DNA of 38,512 nucleotides, from positions 1 through 38,512 of the forward strand of contig CAJJBU010000027.1 in NCBI GenBank assembly GCA_905182495.1, written 5' to 3'. Of the stretch, positions 17,704 through 26,509 are shown piece after piece. Under the pieces are notes generated by a model that searched no databases, was not told where the DNA came from, and was given only the letters and a program-made list of their open reading frames with translations. The stretch is from Flavobacteriales bacterium UBA952. GTDB lineage: Bacteria > Bacteroidota > Bacteroidia > Flavobacteriales_D > Crocinitomicaceae. Position numbers and translations under genes: made by a program. The stretch's first letter is position 1; each line of letters begins with the position of its first letter.

Positions 17704-18309
17704 GTGCAAATTTCTTCAAAAGTATTAGACACCGCCGTCGAGCAGCTCTCTAGTCTTCCAGGTATTGGGAGAAGGTCAGCCTTGAGGCTCGCTTTACATC
17801 TACTTCAAAGAGATGAGCTTGAAATACATGATTTCGCTCAATCCATTATAGATTTAAAGCTAAAAGTTTTGCATTGTGACAAATGCGGGAATATAGCCGA
17901 CCAAAGCACATGTGATATTTGCTTGAATCCAAATCGAAACTCGAAAATAGTTTGTGTCGTCGAAGACATTCGAGATATTATAGCCATAGAAGCAACCGGT
18001 GCTTTTAAAGGAAAGTACCACGTCCTTGGAGGCGTGATTTCCCCCATGGATGGTGTTGGGCCTAACGACCTAAATATTGAAAGACTCATAGAGCGGTCCG
18101 ATAACAAAGAAATCGACGAAGTTATTTTCGCACTCAGCCCAACTATGGAAGGAGACACGACTAACTTCTATCTTTTTAAAAAATTAAAAAACTTCCCCGT
18201 CCTCATCACTACGCTTTCACGTGGCGTATCTGTTGGAGCCGAATTACATTACGCAGATGAATTATCCTTGGGCAGATCGATCTCTCAAAGGCAAAAATAC
18301 GATCAATGA
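17704..18309 (+). CDS. recR: Recombination protein RecR
   Basis: A 201-residue RecFOR-pathway protein that loads RecA onto gapped DNA. Seen: the HhH segment LSSLPGIGRRSALRLALHLL, a C4 zinc finger CDKCGNIADQSTCDICLN, a Toprim domain beginning with SKIVCVVEDIRDIIAIEATG, and a Walker-B-like C-terminal helix region with LSRGVSVGAELHYADELSLG. The start is a GTG at 17704 because the family N-terminus (MQISSKVLDTAVEQLSSLPG) matches there. Length is standard. The stop overlaps the next gene by 4 bp (ATGA), so the two are co-transcribed. Confidence 0.94.
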   Translation: MQISSKVLDTAVEQLSSLPGIGRRSALRLALHLLQRDELEIHDFAQSIIDLKLKVLHCDKCGNIADQSTCDICLNPNRNSKIVCVVEDIRDIIAIEATGAFKGKYHVLGGVISPMDGVGPNDLNIERLIERSDNKEIDEVIFALSPTMEGDTTNFYLFKKLKNFPVLITTLSRGVSVGAELHYADELSLGRSISQRQKYDQ

Positions 18310-19061
18310 TAAAATCAATACTAAGCGCTTTAATCGGCATTTTTTTTACGGGATTAATCCATGGACAAGAACCTAAATATATCGCAACTGCAATCATGAA
18401 AGAATCTGTTGTGAATTATGTCCATGCAATTGATAGTAATATTATTCTGATTGATTTTATGAAAGTTAAAAAAAGTAAACGCCTCGAATTGTTTCAATCA
18501 GTTTCTGGACTATTGTTATCAGGAGGGAAAGACGTCCACCCCTCAACATATGGCAAAACAGATAGTTTAAAAATATGTATTACACACAAGAGAAGGGATG
18601 AAGTTGAGCTTTTTCTAATCAAAAATGCGATGAAGGACTCTTTACCCATTTTAGGAATTTGTAGGGGGCATCAAATTATTAACGCCAGCCTAAAAGGGGA
18701 ACTCATCCAAGATGTGCCTTCTCAACATGAGGGAACTGTGGAAATTATTCATCGTGATCCGGAAGAAAAAAACTATGTCTATCATCAAATAGAACTGGAT
18801 CAAGATAGTGACCTTTTAAAACTTTATGGTAAAACTATATTTGAAGTCAATAGTTTTCATCACCAAGCTGTAAAAGTACCAGGAGATGGAATGAAAATTG
18901 TCGCACAAGCAGAGGATGGGCTAAACGAAGCGTCTGAATGGGCTAAAGGCCTAGAAGACAGGTGGATTATTGGTGTTCAATGGCATCCGGAACGACTCTA
19001 CAAAAAGGAACCCTATCACCTTAATATTATGAGAGGTTTTCTGAGTCATTGCCGACCGTAA
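18306..19061 (+). CDS. Class-I glutamine amidotransferase-like (PuuD/gamma-Glu-GABA hydrolase family)
   Basis: A 251-residue protein with a signal-peptide-like N-terminus (SILSALIGIFFTGLIHGQ), unusual for this normally cytosolic family. The class-I glutamine amidotransferase triad is present: GICRGHQ (Cys), and VQWHPE (His/Glu); also GGKDVHP, a PuuD/peptidase C26 mark. Family members hydrolyse gamma-glutamyl bonds, for example gamma-glutamyl-GABA. The export signal suggests a periplasmic gamma-glutamyl hydrolase; the substrate is unknown. It begins inside the recR stop codon. The coupling with recR is probably positional only. Confidence 0.8.
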   Translation: MIKSILSALIGIFFTGLIHGQEPKYIATAIMKESVVNYVHAIDSNIILIDFMKVKKSKRLELFQSVSGLLLSGGKDVHPSTYGKTDSLKICITHKRRDEVELFLIKNAMKDSLPILGICRGHQIINASLKGELIQDVPSQHEGTVEIIHRDPEEKNYVYHQIELDQDSDLLKLYGKTIFEVNSFHHQAVKVPGDGMKIVAQAEDGLNEASEWAKGLEDRWIIGVQWHPERLYKKEPYHLNIMRGFLSHCRP

Positions 19062-19186
19062 TACTTCAATCATTTGTATTCTGAACTAATCCCAAAACAT
19101 TGGCCAAAACAATAGATAACCTTAAAATAAAATCTGTATATTGCACGAAGGAATAATCAAGCCTAAAAACAAGCACTTTAAGTCTT

Positions 19187-19570
19187 ATGAAAGAAAAAAT
19201 TGAACTCGAATTTCTGCTAAAAACGTCTTTACGAGTTTTAGACAATATGATTGGATCCCCTAGTGGACTTTCTGAATGGTTTGCAGACAATGTTACCGTT
19301 AGAGATGAAATGTATTCATTTGAATGGGATGGCACCATAGAAGAAGCGCGTTTACTGACAAAGAAAATGAATTCGAAAATGAAATTTCGATGGATTGAGG
19401 ATGAAGAAAACGGTGACGATTATTATTTCGAAATGAATTTTGAGATTGACCAAATGACAGGGATTGTATCTCTTAAAATCGTGGATTTCTCAGAGCCTGA
19501 TGATATAGAATCTGCTAAGATGCTATGGGAGCAGCAAATCAACGATTTAAGACGAATTATAGGAGCCTAA
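19187..19570 (+). CDS. START-like domain protein
   Basis: A 127-residue protein of the Bacteroidota START-like (SRPBCC/AHSA1-related) family, with an N-terminal KIELEFLLKTSLRVLDNMIG, SPSGLSEWFADNVTVRDEMY, FRWIEDEENGDDYYFEMNFE and a C-terminal helix segment MLWEQQINDLRRIIGA. The fold forms a hydrophobic-ligand cavity; ligand and role are unknown. It is preceded by 125 bp and followed closely by the LptF/LptG permease, an arrangement I recall from other Bacteroidota genomes; they may share a transcript. Confidence 0.85.
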   Translation: MKEKIELEFLLKTSLRVLDNMIGSPSGLSEWFADNVTVRDEMYSFEWDGTIEEARLLTKKMNSKMKFRWIEDEENGDDYYFEMNFEIDQMTGIVSLKIVDFSEPDDIESAKMLWEQQINDLRRIIGA

Positions 19571-19625
19571 TCCAAATGGTAGCTCTCAGGCTTGAATAAA
19601 CATTAATCAAAACAGGATTATAACT

Positions 19626-20351
19626 TTGTTGCCAAGACTTTATCTTTTTAGTTTAAGATCCTTTATAGGGCCATTTGTATTGACACTTGTCATTTCAATA
19701 TTCATATTAATCTTACAATTCTTCTGGGTTTACATAGATGATTTAATGGGAAAAGGTATAGAGGTAATAATTATCCTAGAATTATTATTTTACGTATCTG
19801 CCAGCCTAATTCCACTAGCGCTGCCCCTATCGATACTCATTTCCTCTTTGATGACATTCGGTAACTTTTCTGAAAACAATGAACTTACCGCACTAAAGTC
19901 AAGTGGTCTTTCTTTATATAAAATAATGAGACCCTTAACGATCTTTGTAATCGGCTTGTCGTTCTTTACTTTTTATTTTTCAAATTATGTCATACCCGTT
20001 GCTAATCTAAAATGGCATGCGCTTATATTTGACATTCAAAACACAAAAATATCCAGCCTGATTAAGCCTGGAGTGTACACCAAAGAAATTGATGGATATG
20101 CTATTAAAGTTGGCTCAGGCGAAAATGGACACTACAAAGATGTCATCATTCATGACCACACAACACCAACAGAACTAAAAACGATTAAAGCAGAAGAAAT
20201 ACATATTTACAAGTCAACCAACTCCATGTATCTTTTTTTAGAACTCATTAATGGCAATGTCTTTGAAGAGTTAGACATCCAGAACCCGATCTTCCTGCCT
20301 GATGGAAAGGTTCAAAACAGGATCCATCTTAATAGACCTTCAAGGCGCTGA
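19626..20351 (+). CDS. LptF/LptG-family permease, N-terminal part (before frameshift)
   Basis: The N-terminal half of a YjgP/YjgQ (LptF/G) permease, the inner-membrane partner of LptB that extracts lipopolysaccharide. Three membrane segments are visible: FIGPFVLTLVISIFILILQF, LELLFYVSASLIPLALPLSI and LTIFVIGLSFFTFYFSNYVI, then the start of the periplasmic beta-jellyroll (PGVYTKEIDGYAIKVGSG). The frame ends out of place after NRPSRR; the matching second half is in the frame at 20302-21096. The start is a TTG (19626 or 19629); no ATG fits. Joined, the protein would be about 489 residues, the normal family length. Confidence 0.82.
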   Translation: MLPRLYLFSLRSFIGPFVLTLVISIFILILQFFWVYIDDLMGKGIEVIIILELLFYVSASLIPLALPLSILISSLMTFGNFSENNELTALKSSGLSLYKIMRPLTIFVIGLSFFTFYFSNYVIPVANLKWHALIFDIQNTKISSLIKPGVYTKEIDGYAIKVGSGENGHYKDVIIHDHTTPTELKTIKAEEIHIYKSTNSMYLFLELINGNVFEELDIQNPIFLPDGKVQNRIHLNRPSRR

Positions 20352-21096
20352 ATTTAAAAAAGCAACCTATAAAATAAATGTCTCAGGGTTTTCATTAAGC
20401 AGAACAGATAGTGATATTTTTAAAGACAAATATGAAATGCTCAACGTATTTCAAATTAGGAATGCTATGGATTCGCTAAGCATCAAAAAGACAAAAATGC
20501 AGCTTGCATATTTACAAGCCAATAAAAGAGCCGAAACCATATTCAACCTTAAAAACCTTGAAAAAGGGGATGACTCGCTTGCCATCGTTGAACACCTGAG
20601 CGCCGTCAACTACCATGACATTGGAACACATCAACTCAAAAACATCTATCCCAAAATGATAGAAAAACTGCGCAGGAAGAACTCCAACCTTAAGAATCAA
20701 AGTGATTACTTGGTCACTATAGACAAAGATGAAACCAATTACTGGATTGAATTTCATCGGAAATTTGCTTTATCCATCACGCTTATTGTTCTCTTTTTTA
20801 TAGGTGCCCCTCTAGGTTCGATCATTAAAAAAGGAGGATTCGGAGCACCAATGGTCGTTGCAGCAATCATATTTATAATTTACTTTTCAATTATTACAAC
20901 AGGTGAGAATCTTGTACAATCACTCGTTTTAACTCCTTTGATCGGAATGTGGATGCCTGTCTTAATTTTCACTCCTATTGCTTTTATACTGACAAGAGCG
21001 GCAGCTAAGGATTCGGTTATCTTTTCACTAGATAACTGGTCTAAAAAAATAAGACTTAAATTTAAGAAGAATGAACATTCTGATCCTAAGTCATAA
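20302..21096 (+). CDS. LptF/LptG-family permease, C-terminal part (after frameshift)
   Basis: The second half of the LptF/G permease. It reads from about 20346 as AEFKKATYKINVSGFSLSRT, which continues the jellyroll, then DIFKDKYEMLNVFQIRNAMD and a long periplasmic helix region, and three C-terminal membrane segments (FALSITLIVLFFIGAPLGSI, MVVAAIIFIIYFSIITTG, WMPVLIFTPIAFILT). The ATG at 20302 is internal and unlikely to be the natural start. Joining NRPSRR to AEFKK requires removing one base (or restoring two) around 20340-20351. Overlaps the following glycosyltransferase by 26 bp. Confidence 0.8.
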   Translation: MERFKTGSILIDLQGAEFKKATYKINVSGFSLSRTDSDIFKDKYEMLNVFQIRNAMDSLSIKKTKMQLAYLQANKRAETIFNLKNLEKGDDSLAIVEHLSAVNYHDIGTHQLKNIYPKMIEKLRRKNSNLKNQSDYLVTIDKDETNYWIEFHRKFALSITLIVLFFIGAPLGSIIKKGGFGAPMVVAAIIFIIYFSIITTGENLVQSLVLTPLIGMWMPVLIFTPIAFILTRAAAKDSVIFSLDNWSKKIRLKFKKNEHSDPKS

Positions 21097-22249
21097 GCCT
21101 CCCTACCCTATTATTGATGGGGGATGTCACGCTATGGACAGGTTCGTTAGGGATCTTTTAACTTCATACCCTGATGCGTCTATTGACTACTTGTGTATTT
21201 CAACCCAAAAACATCCATTTAACGCAAATAGTATTCCCGAAGAACTCAAGAATCGAATTCAATTCAATACTATCGAAATATCAACAAGACTCAACCCTAT
21301 TTCTGCATTTCTTCATCTTGTCGCTAATAAATCCTATCAACTTAGTCGTTTTAAGCAGCAAATCGTTCTAGATAAAATCACAAGGCTAATAAAGAATAAA
21401 CCATTGGATTTTCTGTTTTTCGAAAGTCTATTTTGTGGAGCATACATTGATGAAATCATAAAGATAACTAATGCCGTTCGGATCCATAGAGCACACAATG
21501 TTGAGCATCTTATCTGGGAAAAGCTTTCCATTAATGCACATAATCCTTTAAAAAAATGGTACTTCAAACACCTCTCCGACACCTTAAAAAGGTTTGAATT
21601 AGATTTCATCTCTAAGAACAATCACGTTTTCTCAATTGCCCCATTGGATTATAACTATTTCAGAGATGGGGGGAGCAACAAGGTTAGCTATATTCCTGTA
21701 TCGATGACTACTAGCCCTATCAAAGAAACTATATCCAATAGCATCTGTTTTTTAGGAGCTTATAATTGGCTTCCAAATAAAGAAGGTATACTATGGTTTA
21801 CCTCAGAAGTCTTTCCCTTTTTACTCGAGAAATCACCGGACCTAAAGCTCCATATCGCAGGAAGTTTTTCTGAAGAAATATCAGGGCTTCGGAAATCTCC
21901 TTCCATACAAATGCATGGCTTCGTTTCGTCTTCTAAAGATTTCATTTCGAACCACGGCCTGTTTATCGCACCTATACTTTCAGGGTCAGGAGTTAAAATG
22001 AAAGTTCTTGAAGCGATGTCTCTTGGAGTTCCATGCATAGTCAGTGCTCATGCGTCAGATGGTTTAGACCTTCCTGACATTATTCCAATATGCCATAATA
22101 ATAAAGACTTTATTACGCAGGTATCCTTACTTTTACATAATGAAGCGCTTGCAAAGGAAATTGGTTTGGCAGGTCAGGAATATATTAAACATAACTACTC
22201 TTCAGAATTAGTATCAAATGAGATAATTGATACACTTTCGAGACAGTAA
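21071..22249 (+). CDS. GT4-type glycosyltransferase (GT-B fold)
   Basis: A 392-residue GT-B enzyme, predicted to transfer a sugar in surface-polysaccharide synthesis. The N-terminal Rossmann domain opens with MNILILSHKPPYPIIDGG; the middle contains RIHRAHNVEHLIWEKL, and the C-terminal domain includes ICFLGAYNWLPNKEGILWF, LHIAGSFSEEI, a SPSIQMHGFVSSSKDFISN segment and GVKMKVLEAMSLGVPCIVS with the conserved Glu-based donor-binding motif. Length is normal. The start at 21071 overlaps the permease 3' end, and the GT2 gene follows after 14 bp; the three are probably one operon. Confidence 0.87.
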   Translation: MNILILSHKPPYPIIDGGCHAMDRFVRDLLTSYPDASIDYLCISTQKHPFNANSIPEELKNRIQFNTIEISTRLNPISAFLHLVANKSYQLSRFKQQIVLDKITRLIKNKPLDFLFFESLFCGAYIDEIIKITNAVRIHRAHNVEHLIWEKLSINAHNPLKKWYFKHLSDTLKRFELDFISKNNHVFSIAPLDYNYFRDGGSNKVSYIPVSMTTSPIKETISNSICFLGAYNWLPNKEGILWFTSEVFPFLLEKSPDLKLHIAGSFSEEISGLRKSPSIQMHGFVSSSKDFISNHGLFIAPILSGSGVKMKVLEAMSLGVPCIVSAHASDGLDLPDIIPICHNNKDFITQVSLLLHNEALAKEIGLAGQEYIKHNYSSELVSNEIIDTLSRQ

Positions 22250-22263
22250 AGAAAAATAAAGGA

Positions 22264-23436
22264 TTGACAAATCTATTACATCTTGCATCTGGACTCTTTT
22301 TAATCCCTGTTTGTTACACCTACATCATATATCCTATTGCCCTAATCCTAATTTCAAAGAAAAAAAATAATAATCAACTTTTTCATTTAAAAGAAAACGC
22401 TCCTAGCCTAACCATTCTTATGGCGGCTCATAATGAAGACCGTATTATTAAAAAAAAAATAGAGAGTATTCTCGCTTCAAGTTATTCCCTAGATAAGCTA
22501 GAGATTATAATAGGTACAGATTGTTGCACAGACAACACAGACAAAATTATCTCAGATTACACCGAGAAACACCCCCAAATAAAACATCATGTTTTTGATA
22601 GGAGACAAGGGAAAGTTAGAATCATCAATAAACTGGTAAAGGAATCAAAAAATGAAATACTTGTCTTGACAGATGCGAATGTGTTGTTTTCAAAAAGCAC
22701 CCTGTTCGAACTTACAAAACACTTTAAAAATAAGCGTATTGGATTGGTAGACTCCCACATGAAGAACTACGGAATGAGTCCAACGGGAATATCAATTCCC
22801 GAGCAAAGCTACATCTCACTTGAAGTCAAGTTAAAAGATGCTGAAGGAAAGCTTTGGGGAACAATGATGGGGCCATTTGGCGGATGCTTCGCTATTAGAA
22901 AAAGCTTATTCAAAGCAGTACCCGAAAATTATTTAGTTGATGACTTCCATCTGAGCATGAATGTCCTTGACCAAGGTGCACATTGCATTCATGAAAGCAA
23001 AGCGATTGTTTACGAAGATGTTTCTAATCACTTAAATGCAGAATTCAATAGAAAAATAAGAATCTCGACAGGAAACTTTCAAAATCTCTTACATTTTGCT
23101 TTCATGCTGTTCAAACCGAAGAAAATTGCTTTTACTTTTATTTCACACAAAGTTATCAGATGGATTAGTCCGTTTTTCATCATCGCATCCCTGATCTTTG
23201 CTCTGTTCACATTTTCTGAATCATCCATTAGCTCCTTGCTACTCATCTGCTACTTGAGCCTTATCAGTATTGTACTTATTGACATCGTACTTATGAAACT
23301 TGGTTTACATATTCGATTACTTAGATACATTACTCATTTCACCTTGATGAATTTAGCGCTATTGATTGGATTCTTTGGATTTTTGAGAGGGAATAGCAAT
23401 GGAATTTGGAAGCGCACCGAACGGCTTCAAAACTAA
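22264..23436 (+). CDS. Membrane-associated GT2 glycosyltransferase
   Basis: A 390-residue processive-type GT2 enzyme with an N-terminal membrane segment (GLFLIPVCYTYIIYPIALIL) and three C-terminal ones (WISPFFIIASLIFALFTF, LLLICYLSLISIVLIDIVLM and MNLALLIGFFGFL). The catalytic domain shows ILMAAHNED, GTDCCTDNT, LVLTDANVLF, FGGCFAIRKSLF and VDDFHLSMNV (ED-like acceptor motif), fitting transfer onto a membrane-bound glycan. The start is a TTG at 22264, the only plausible initiator near the N-terminal membrane segment. It follows the GT4 gene after 14 bp; its stop directly abuts the convergent gene at 23437. Confidence 0.85.
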   Translation: MTNLLHLASGLFLIPVCYTYIIYPIALILISKKKNNNQLFHLKENAPSLTILMAAHNEDRIIKKKIESILASSYSLDKLEIIIGTDCCTDNTDKIISDYTEKHPQIKHHVFDRRQGKVRIINKLVKESKNEILVLTDANVLFSKSTLFELTKHFKNKRIGLVDSHMKNYGMSPTGISIPEQSYISLEVKLKDAEGKLWGTMMGPFGGCFAIRKSLFKAVPENYLVDDFHLSMNVLDQGAHCIHESKAIVYEDVSNHLNAEFNRKIRISTGNFQNLLHFAFMLFKPKKIAFTFISHKVIRWISPFFIIASLIFALFTFSESSISSLLLICYLSLISIVLIDIVLMKLGLHIRLLRYITHFTLMNLALLIGFFGFLRGNSNGIWKRTERLQN

Positions 23437-24138
23437 TTACCGCAACATTAGAAAGTGCTCGTATTTATCCTTTATAAAAAGGACTAACTCCATCTCACTT
23501 GCCGTTTTCAGAAAGTCTTCATTAATGTTTAGGAATTGAATAAATATATCAAATTGATTTTCATCCAACTCCAATATATCGTAAGCAACATATAAAGAAA
23601 GAAGCTCTCTAACAATTTTCGCCTTATTATCTTTATACTCTTGTTCAGCTATCCATCGCTTATTTCGTTCTTTTTTAGAAAAGGCTTGATACAAGGCTGT
23701 AATGGGGCTTTGAAATGCCTGAATACCTGTAACCATTCGTGTCTCCCTTAATGCTAGAGAGGAACGATCCTCTTTAATTTGATCAAGTGTTTTTAAAGGC
23801 CTTATAATTACCTCATCAAAAACTTGAGGGGGTCTTTCGATGAAGAATTCAACAATACACTGACAATTAGAATCGGCTTTTACATTTAGCTGGTATTTAG
23901 GATAGCCTTTAATAGATAAAACAATTTGGTCCCCTTCACTAACATAGGCACTAAAAAAACCATTGGGCTGTCCAAAAACACCCTTTCCTGCCGATTTATT
24001 GACAACCATAAGGTTATAAAATGACTGAGGTCGAAGTGAATCAATTACCCTTCCTTTTAGAAATACCTTATCGCATGACTCTTGAGTAAAGACAAAAGAA
24101 GTAGAAATTAACGCAAGAAATAAAAATAAAAACCGCAT
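23437..24138 (-). CDS. Secreted protein with CarboxypepD_reg-like domain
   Basis: About 233 residues from ATG 24138, chosen because it gives a signal peptide (MRFLFLFLALISTSFVFTQ); the longer frame from 24177 adds unrelated residues and overlaps the M50 gene. The N-terminal domain (CDKVFLKGRVIDSLRPQSFY, then GVFGQPNGFFSAYVSEGDQI and VLSIKGYPKYQLNV) has the CarboxypepD_reg/peptidase-associated beta-sandwich pattern, common in Bacteroidota surface proteins; the C-terminal half is helical and unknown. It lies 7 bp downstream of the M50 protease stop in the ffh-M50 operon. Function unknown; periplasmic or outer-membrane location is likely. Confidence 0.7.
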   Translation of the reverse strand: MRFLFLFLALISTSFVFTQESCDKVFLKGRVIDSLRPQSFYNLMVVNKSAGKGVFGQPNGFFSAYVSEGDQIVLSIKGYPKYQLNVKADSNCQCIVEFFIERPPQVFDEVIIRPLKTLDQIKEDRSSLALRETRMVTGIQAFQSPITALYQAFSKKERNKRWIAEQEYKDNKAKIVRELLSLYVAYDILELDENQFDIFIQFLNINEDFLKTASEMELVLFIKDKYEHFLMLR

Positions 24139-24145
24139 GTTTCCG

Positions 24146-25087
24146 CTAGATAAAATACCACCCAAAACGCCCACCAAACTCCATGAAAAGGTAGACAGGT
24201 GCTATAAAACATAAAACCCAAAATAACACGACAAACATTTTAAATACAATGCCTGTATCCTGAATCAACGGGATCTCTAAGACTGTGTTTACATGCTCTG
24301 CAATGACCATATCCGTATTAGAATTGTCAAGGTCTTGATATTTTTGAAGCGAGACATTTTGATCTAGTACAACCGAACGAATGCGAGAATAATCTGCATC
24401 AGTAAGTTCTTCATAAGATAGTTGATAATTAATCTTACGTTGTTTTAATGTTTTGCGTACCATAAACCTCTTTTGAATAGATCTAACTCGAAATGACATA
24501 AGAAATCCAAAAACCATTAATGGCCAGGAGTCAATGAAAAAACCTGTGGCTATTAAAATCAAGGATGAAACTAGTGAGAAAATCATCAGAAATAGATCAT
24601 GGTCATATTTCACTAACAAACGAAAAAGCTGCCCACCATCTAAAGGATCTAAAGGCAATAGATTAATCATATTCAATAAAATAAAAACTGTGCTCAATTC
24701 AAGAAGCCAATTTATTTCAAATTCAAATGCAAAAATTGCGCCAACAACACCAAAAATAACTCCAGGAACAGGACCGCCCAGAACCACCCAAAAACTTTCT
24801 TTTTGTGAGTACACCTTTTTTGCACCTTGAACAAAAGCCCCCATTAATGGTACAAACAACATTTTTACATTTTTGTATTTAAAAAGCTTCATGAATAAAA
24901 AGTGGCCCATTTCATGAATGAACAATACGACAACTAGAAATACAAGAAATTGAATGTTCTCAGAAAAAAGCAACAAGAAAGATGCAATAAAAAGAACTAA
25001 AGAAAATGCGGTTGCCGACCAATTCTTCTTTTCTTCTTTTTCTTTAAGTTTTGGTTTAGACGGATATAAATTATAAGATTCTTCCAT
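24146..25087 (-). CDS. M50-family site-2 metalloprotease
   Basis: A 313-residue multi-pass membrane protease. The zinc-binding HEMGH (58-62) lies in a membrane segment, with the second motif DPLDGG (147-152) supplying the third ligand, as in M50 site-2 proteases. A cytosolic basic N-terminus (KPKLKEKEEKK) and a soluble region after residue 205 (EELTDADYSRIRSVVLDQN) flank the core; a final membrane segment ends the protein. It lacks the PDZ domain of RseP, so a separate substrate class is likely. It abuts the ffh stop (25088) directly and precedes 24138, giving a probable ffh-M50-secreted protein operon. Confidence 0.88.
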   Translation of the reverse strand: MEESYNLYPSKPKLKEKEEKKNWSATAFSLVLFIASFLLLFSENIQFLVFLVVVLFIHEMGHFLFMKLFKYKNVKMLFVPLMGAFVQGAKKVYSQKESFWVVLGGPVPGVIFGVVGAIFAFEFEINWLLELSTVFILLNMINLLPLDPLDGGQLFRLLVKYDHDLFLMIFSLVSSLILIATGFFIDSWPLMVFGFLMSFRVRSIQKRFMVRKTLKQRKINYQLSYEELTDADYSRIRSVVLDQNVSLQKYQDLDNSNTDMVIAEHVNTVLEIPLIQDTGIVFKMFVVLFWVLCFIAPVYLFMEFGGRFGWYFI

Positions 25088-26437
25088 TTAAAGCACGGGC
25101 ATACCACCACGCATATTTTTCATTTGACTCATCATCCCTGACATAGCTCTTGGGTTACTCATCATTTTCATCATTTTTCGCATCTCATCAAATTGCTTAA
25201 TGAGTTTATTAACGTCCTGAACACTGGTCCCACTCCCCTTAGCAATGCGTGAGCGTCTTGACGAATTAAGAAGCCCTGGATTCGCACGTTCTTTAATGGT
25301 CATAGAGTGAATAATCGCTTCAACCCCCTTGAATGCATCCTCAGGAATGTCTGTGTCTTTCATAGCCTTCCCCATGCCAGGAATCATCCCCATCAAATCC
25401 TTCACATTACCCATCTTTTTAATCTGTTGAAGTTGTGATAAAAAGTCATTAAAGTCAAATTGGTTTTTCTTGATCTTCTTCTGAAGCTTTTTAGCCTCTT
25501 TTTCATCAAACTGCTCTTGCGCTTTCTCAACCAGTGATACAACATCTCCCATTCCAAGAATACGATCTGCCATCCTTGAAGGATAGAATACATCAAGTGC
25601 ATCCATCTTCTCACCTACACCAACAAATTTGATAGGTTTATTAACAATTTCTTTAATCGAAAGCGCAGCACCACCGCGTGTATCACCATCTAATTTTGTT
25701 AAAACAACACCGTCAAAATTAATACGTTCATTAAAAGTCTTTGCCGTATTTACTGCATCTTGTCCCGTCATTGAATCAACAACAAACAATGTCTCTGCTG
25801 GAGAAATAGATTTTTTTAAATTCTCAATTTCATCCATCATAACTTCATCCACAGCCAATCGTCCGGCCGTATCAACAATCACAACATTGAAGGCCTCAGC
25901 CTTTGCCTTTTTGATGGCCTCCTTGGCAATAATGACAGGATTCTTTTCTTCCTTATTTGAATACACCTCAATATCAAGTTGCTCGCCGAGGACATGCAGT
26001 TGATCAATAGCTGCGGGCCTATAGACATCGCATGCTACCAAAAGAACCTTTTTCTTCTTTTTTGTTTTTAAATAATTCCCGAGTTTTCCTGAAAAAGTTG
26101 TCTTACCAGAACCTTGTAGCCCTGCCATAAGTACGATAGCTGGACTCGCATTTAAATCAAGTTCGACTTCATTGCCTCCCATGAGCCGAATAAGCTCTTC
26201 ATGACAAATCTTAATCATCAACTGACCAGGAGAAACAGATGTCAAAACATCCCTCCCTAGCGCTTTTTCCTTAATGTTATTGGTAAAGGTTTTCGCTGTT
26301 TTAAAATTAACATCGGCATCTAGAAGAGCTCTTCTTATCTCTTTTAAAGATTCTGCAATATTAATTTCAGAAATTTGACCTTGTCCTTTTAAAACCTTAA
26401 AGGCCCTATCAAACTTGTCCGTTAAATTATCAAACAT
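25088..26437 (-). CDS. ffh: Signal recognition particle protein Ffh
   Basis: The 449-residue SRP GTPase binds signal peptides and 4.5S RNA to target proteins to the inner membrane. N domain to about residue 95, G domain with GLQGSGKTT (106-114), DTAGRL, and TKLDGDTRGG, then the M domain with GMGDVVSLVEKAQEQF, RRSRIAKGSGTSVQDVN and a methionine-rich tail (MMKMMSNPRAMSGMMSQM) that binds signal sequences. Length is standard. First gene of the ffh-M50 operon. An exact -7 box lies 18 bp upstream. Confidence 0.95.
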   Translation of the reverse strand: MFDNLTDKFDRAFKVLKGQGQISEINIAESLKEIRRALLDADVNFKTAKTFTNNIKEKALGRDVLTSVSPGQLMIKICHEELIRLMGGNEVELDLNASPAIVLMAGLQGSGKTTFSGKLGNYLKTKKKKKVLLVACDVYRPAAIDQLHVLGEQLDIEVYSNKEEKNPVIIAKEAIKKAKAEAFNVVIVDTAGRLAVDEVMMDEIENLKKSISPAETLFVVDSMTGQDAVNTAKTFNERINFDGVVLTKLDGDTRGGAALSIKEIVNKPIKFVGVGEKMDALDVFYPSRMADRILGMGDVVSLVEKAQEQFDEKEAKKLQKKIKKNQFDFNDFLSQLQQIKKMGNVKDLMGMIPGMGKAMKDTDIPEDAFKGVEAIIHSMTIKERANPGLLNSSRRSRIAKGSGTSVQDVNKLIKQFDEMRKMMKMMSNPRAMSGMMSQMKNMRGGMPVL

Positions 26438-26454
26438 ATGCTAAAATTGTAACA

Positions 26455-26462
26455 CAAAGATA
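26455..26462 (-). promoter_or_regulatory. -7 promoter element upstream of ffh
   Basis: Reverse-strand TATCTTTG is an exact TAnnTTTG match, 18 bp before the ffh ATG. No TTTG box at 19-bp spacing was found, so support is partial. Confidence 0.42.
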
Positions 26463-26509
26463 CTGATAAGTATCCATATAATAAGGGGGATGATCAAAAA
26501 GGGAACCGC

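Noticed and set aside
19621..19628. TAACTTTG, an exact -7 match before the permease
   Set aside because: It overlaps the chosen TTG start and would put transcription start within the coding region; likely chance.
25629..26003. Forward 124-residue frame over ffh
   Set aside because: Antisense to the conserved ffh GTPase domain; no family features.
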